From Maribacter huludaoensis (GTDB lineage Bacteria; Bacteroidota; Bacteroidia; Flavobacteriales; Flavobacteriaceae), in assembly GCF_029350945.1 (NCBI RefSeq), contig NZ_JARKMS010000002.1, positions 32,145 to 96,144 on the forward strand: a stretch of DNA of 64,000 bases, written 5' to 3'. Position 1 is the first letter of the stretch; every line of letters starts with the position of its first letter. A program made the translations under genes and the position numbers. Under the pieces are notes generated by a model. That model searched no databases and was not told where the DNA came from. It saw only the letters and a program-made list of their open reading frames with translations. Below, piece by piece: positions 62,836 to 64,000 of this stretch.

Positions 62836-64000
62836 ATGATTGCAAAATTACGCCTTGTTTTTACAATTACCATAGTATTTCTTTCCTTTTCCGGTTTGGC
62901 TCAAACTGCTTATTGGAAAAATACGGAATTGAACAATACGGCCAAACAATTCACTAAGCAACAGTTGCGAGTAAATAAAGGAACTGCTTTTAAGCTTGAT
63001 CAGCAACAGTTTTTACGGTCGTTAACAAAGAAAGAAGTATCTAAGATTGTTTATTTTCCGGATGAAACGGGAAAGCTAATTCCTTTTTTGGTGGAAGATG
63101 CCCACCTTTTTTCTAAAGAACTTGCGCTTAAATATCCATCTATAAAATCATACAAAGGTGTTGCTTTGCATGATACTACCAAGCAAATTAGATTTAGTGT
63201 TTCTGATAGGGGAATACAGAGTACCATGATGACTTCTGGTGAAAATGGAGCGTTATTTATGCAAAAATCTACCGATGACACCTATATTTTGTACCGCAGG
63301 ACAGAGCAAGATGAACGCGATGTGGATTTTGTATGTAAAACTATGCCAGAGGTCAAAGAATATTCACAAAACCTTACCGCAAAACTTGTAGATGATCAAA
63401 AATTGAGAAAGTTTAGGGTTGCCATTTCAGCATCGGGCGAGTATACCGAGTTTCATGGTGGTACAAAAGCAGACGCCCTTGCGGCAATCAATGCTACCTT
63501 AACCAGGATCAATGCAATTTTTGAGCGTGATCTGGCAATAACCCTAGAGTTAATAGCCAATACAGATCTTGTAATCTATACCGATCCGGATACGGATCCA
63601 TATACAGGTAGTTTAAGTAGCCAAGTACAAAATACATTGACCAGCGTAATAGGTGAGGCCAATTATGATATAGGACACCTTTTTAATCAACAGAATAATA
63701 CTTTGGACGGTAACTCTGGGTTCATAGGTGCTGTCTGTATAGATAGTAGAAAGGGCAGTGGTTATACCACATTATCCTCTCCCGTGGGCGATGCTTTCGA
63801 TATTGATCTGGTGGCACATGAAATGGGACATCAGTTTGGGGCAAATCATTCTTTTTCACATATATCTGAAGGTACAACGGTACAGGTAGAACCTGCTAGT
63901 GGAACCACTATTATGGGGTATGCCGGTATTACGGGAGTAAATAATGTTGCCTCTAACAGTGATGACTATTTTCATTACGTGAGTATTGTGCAGATACGTG
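62836..64000 (+). CDS. Reprolysin-like zinc metalloprotease (5' part, cut by window end)
   Basis: At least 388 residues from the ATG at 62836, open to the window edge with no stop. A signal peptide (about residues 1-23, ending SFSGLAQT) is followed by a propeptide-like region. The metzincin zinc motif HEMGHQFGANH lies at residues 328-338 and a Met-turn region (TIMGYAGI) follows. This places it in the M12B-like group of secreted Bacteroidota proteases; a T9SS C-terminal domain is expected but lies outside the window. Confidence 0.88.
   Translation, partial: MIAKLRLVFTITIVFLSFSGLAQTAYWKNTELNNTAKQFTKQQLRVNKGTAFKLDQQQFLRSLTKKEVSKIVYFPDETGKLIPFLVEDAHLFSKELALKYPSIKSYKGVALHDTTKQIRFSVSDRGIQSTMMTSGENGALFMQKSTDDTYILYRRTEQDERDVDFVCKTMPEVKEYSQNLTAKLVDDQKLRKFRVAISASGEYTEFHGGTKADALAAINATLTRINAIFERDLAITLELIANTDLVIYTDPDTDPYTGSLSSQVQNTLTSVIGEANYDIGHLFNQQNNTLDGNSGFIGAVCIDSRKGSGYTTLSSPVGDAFDIDLVAHEMGHQFGANHSFSHISEGTTVQVEPASGTTIMGYAGITGVNNVASNSDDYFHYVSIVQIR

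Overview
The window looks like chromosomal DNA of a marine member of the Flavobacteriaceae (Bacteroidota). The reasons are AT-rich intergenic DNA, several TAnnTTTG-type -7 promoter boxes, start codons without obvious Shine-Dalgarno sequences, lipoproteins with an acidic stretch after the lipobox Cys, a type IX secretion C-terminal signal, and typical family gene sets (DUF1501/DUF1800 pair, ligase-associated repair cassette, OlsF-like acyltransferase, DUF4286 next to rsmA). No rRNA, tRNA, transposase, integrase or CRISPR array was seen. No gene-free stretch exceeds about 250 bp.

Layout. 1-210: two minisatellites around a terminator. 210-4219: minus-strand small genes (zinc ribbon, DUF6265, VOC, beta-barrel, membrane protein, lipoprotein, DUF6500-like, pentapeptide repeat). 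4410-6998: a large protein with two cyclic-nucleotide-binding domains, a PlsC-like acyltransferase and an SGNH hydrolase. 7134-10531: CDGSH protein, CAT-like acetyltransferase, orphan histidine kinase, GNAT. 10767-13235: ssb and recQ. 13255-17200: PAP2, histone-deacetylase-like protein and Tex. 17385-19676: a repeat-rich lipoprotein. 19755-25497: metG, a 59-residue ORF, DUF1501 and DUF1800. 25684-28107: YraN, an ACT-domain protein, a TlpA-like thioredoxin. 28238-33946: three TerB-like genes around a YiaK/DlgD-type dehydrogenase, then mfd. 34072-36221: disulfide-reductase-family flavoprotein and a TspO-like protein. 36280-42239: the four-gene ligase-associated DNA repair operon. 42342-47598: a fourth TerB-like gene, fbp, an SSAT-like GNAT, aspartate kinase, OlsF-like acyltransferase. 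47600-51134: arsN1-like GNAT with arsR, TM2, VOC, DUF1801, 2-hydroxyacid dehydrogenase, cupin. 51219-55940: mgtE, rsmA, a DUF4286-GGCT fusion and a TPR protein. 56005-58923: SugE/Gdx, a GH114-like lipoprotein and an amidase lipoprotein. 59170-62782: serS, HTTM protein, ribF. 62836 to the window end: a reprolysin-like metalloprotease cut by the edge.

DNA maintenance is a theme (ssb, recQ, mfd, the ligase/helicase/exonuclease/phosphoesterase cassette), with membrane lipid remodelling second (two multi-domain acyltransferases and PAP2). The most unusual signal is a short repeat, core TTCGGCTACGCTCAGTG, found as five 24-bp tandem copies in frame inside the DNA ligase gene and as one in-frame copy inside metG. 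Both encode TERSRS-like peptides, which suggests a dispersed element that tolerates coding sequence. Other points are four AAACG boxes at exact 10-bp spacing upstream of ssb, and inverted repeats in two divergent promoter regions (4330-4352, 7397-7465).
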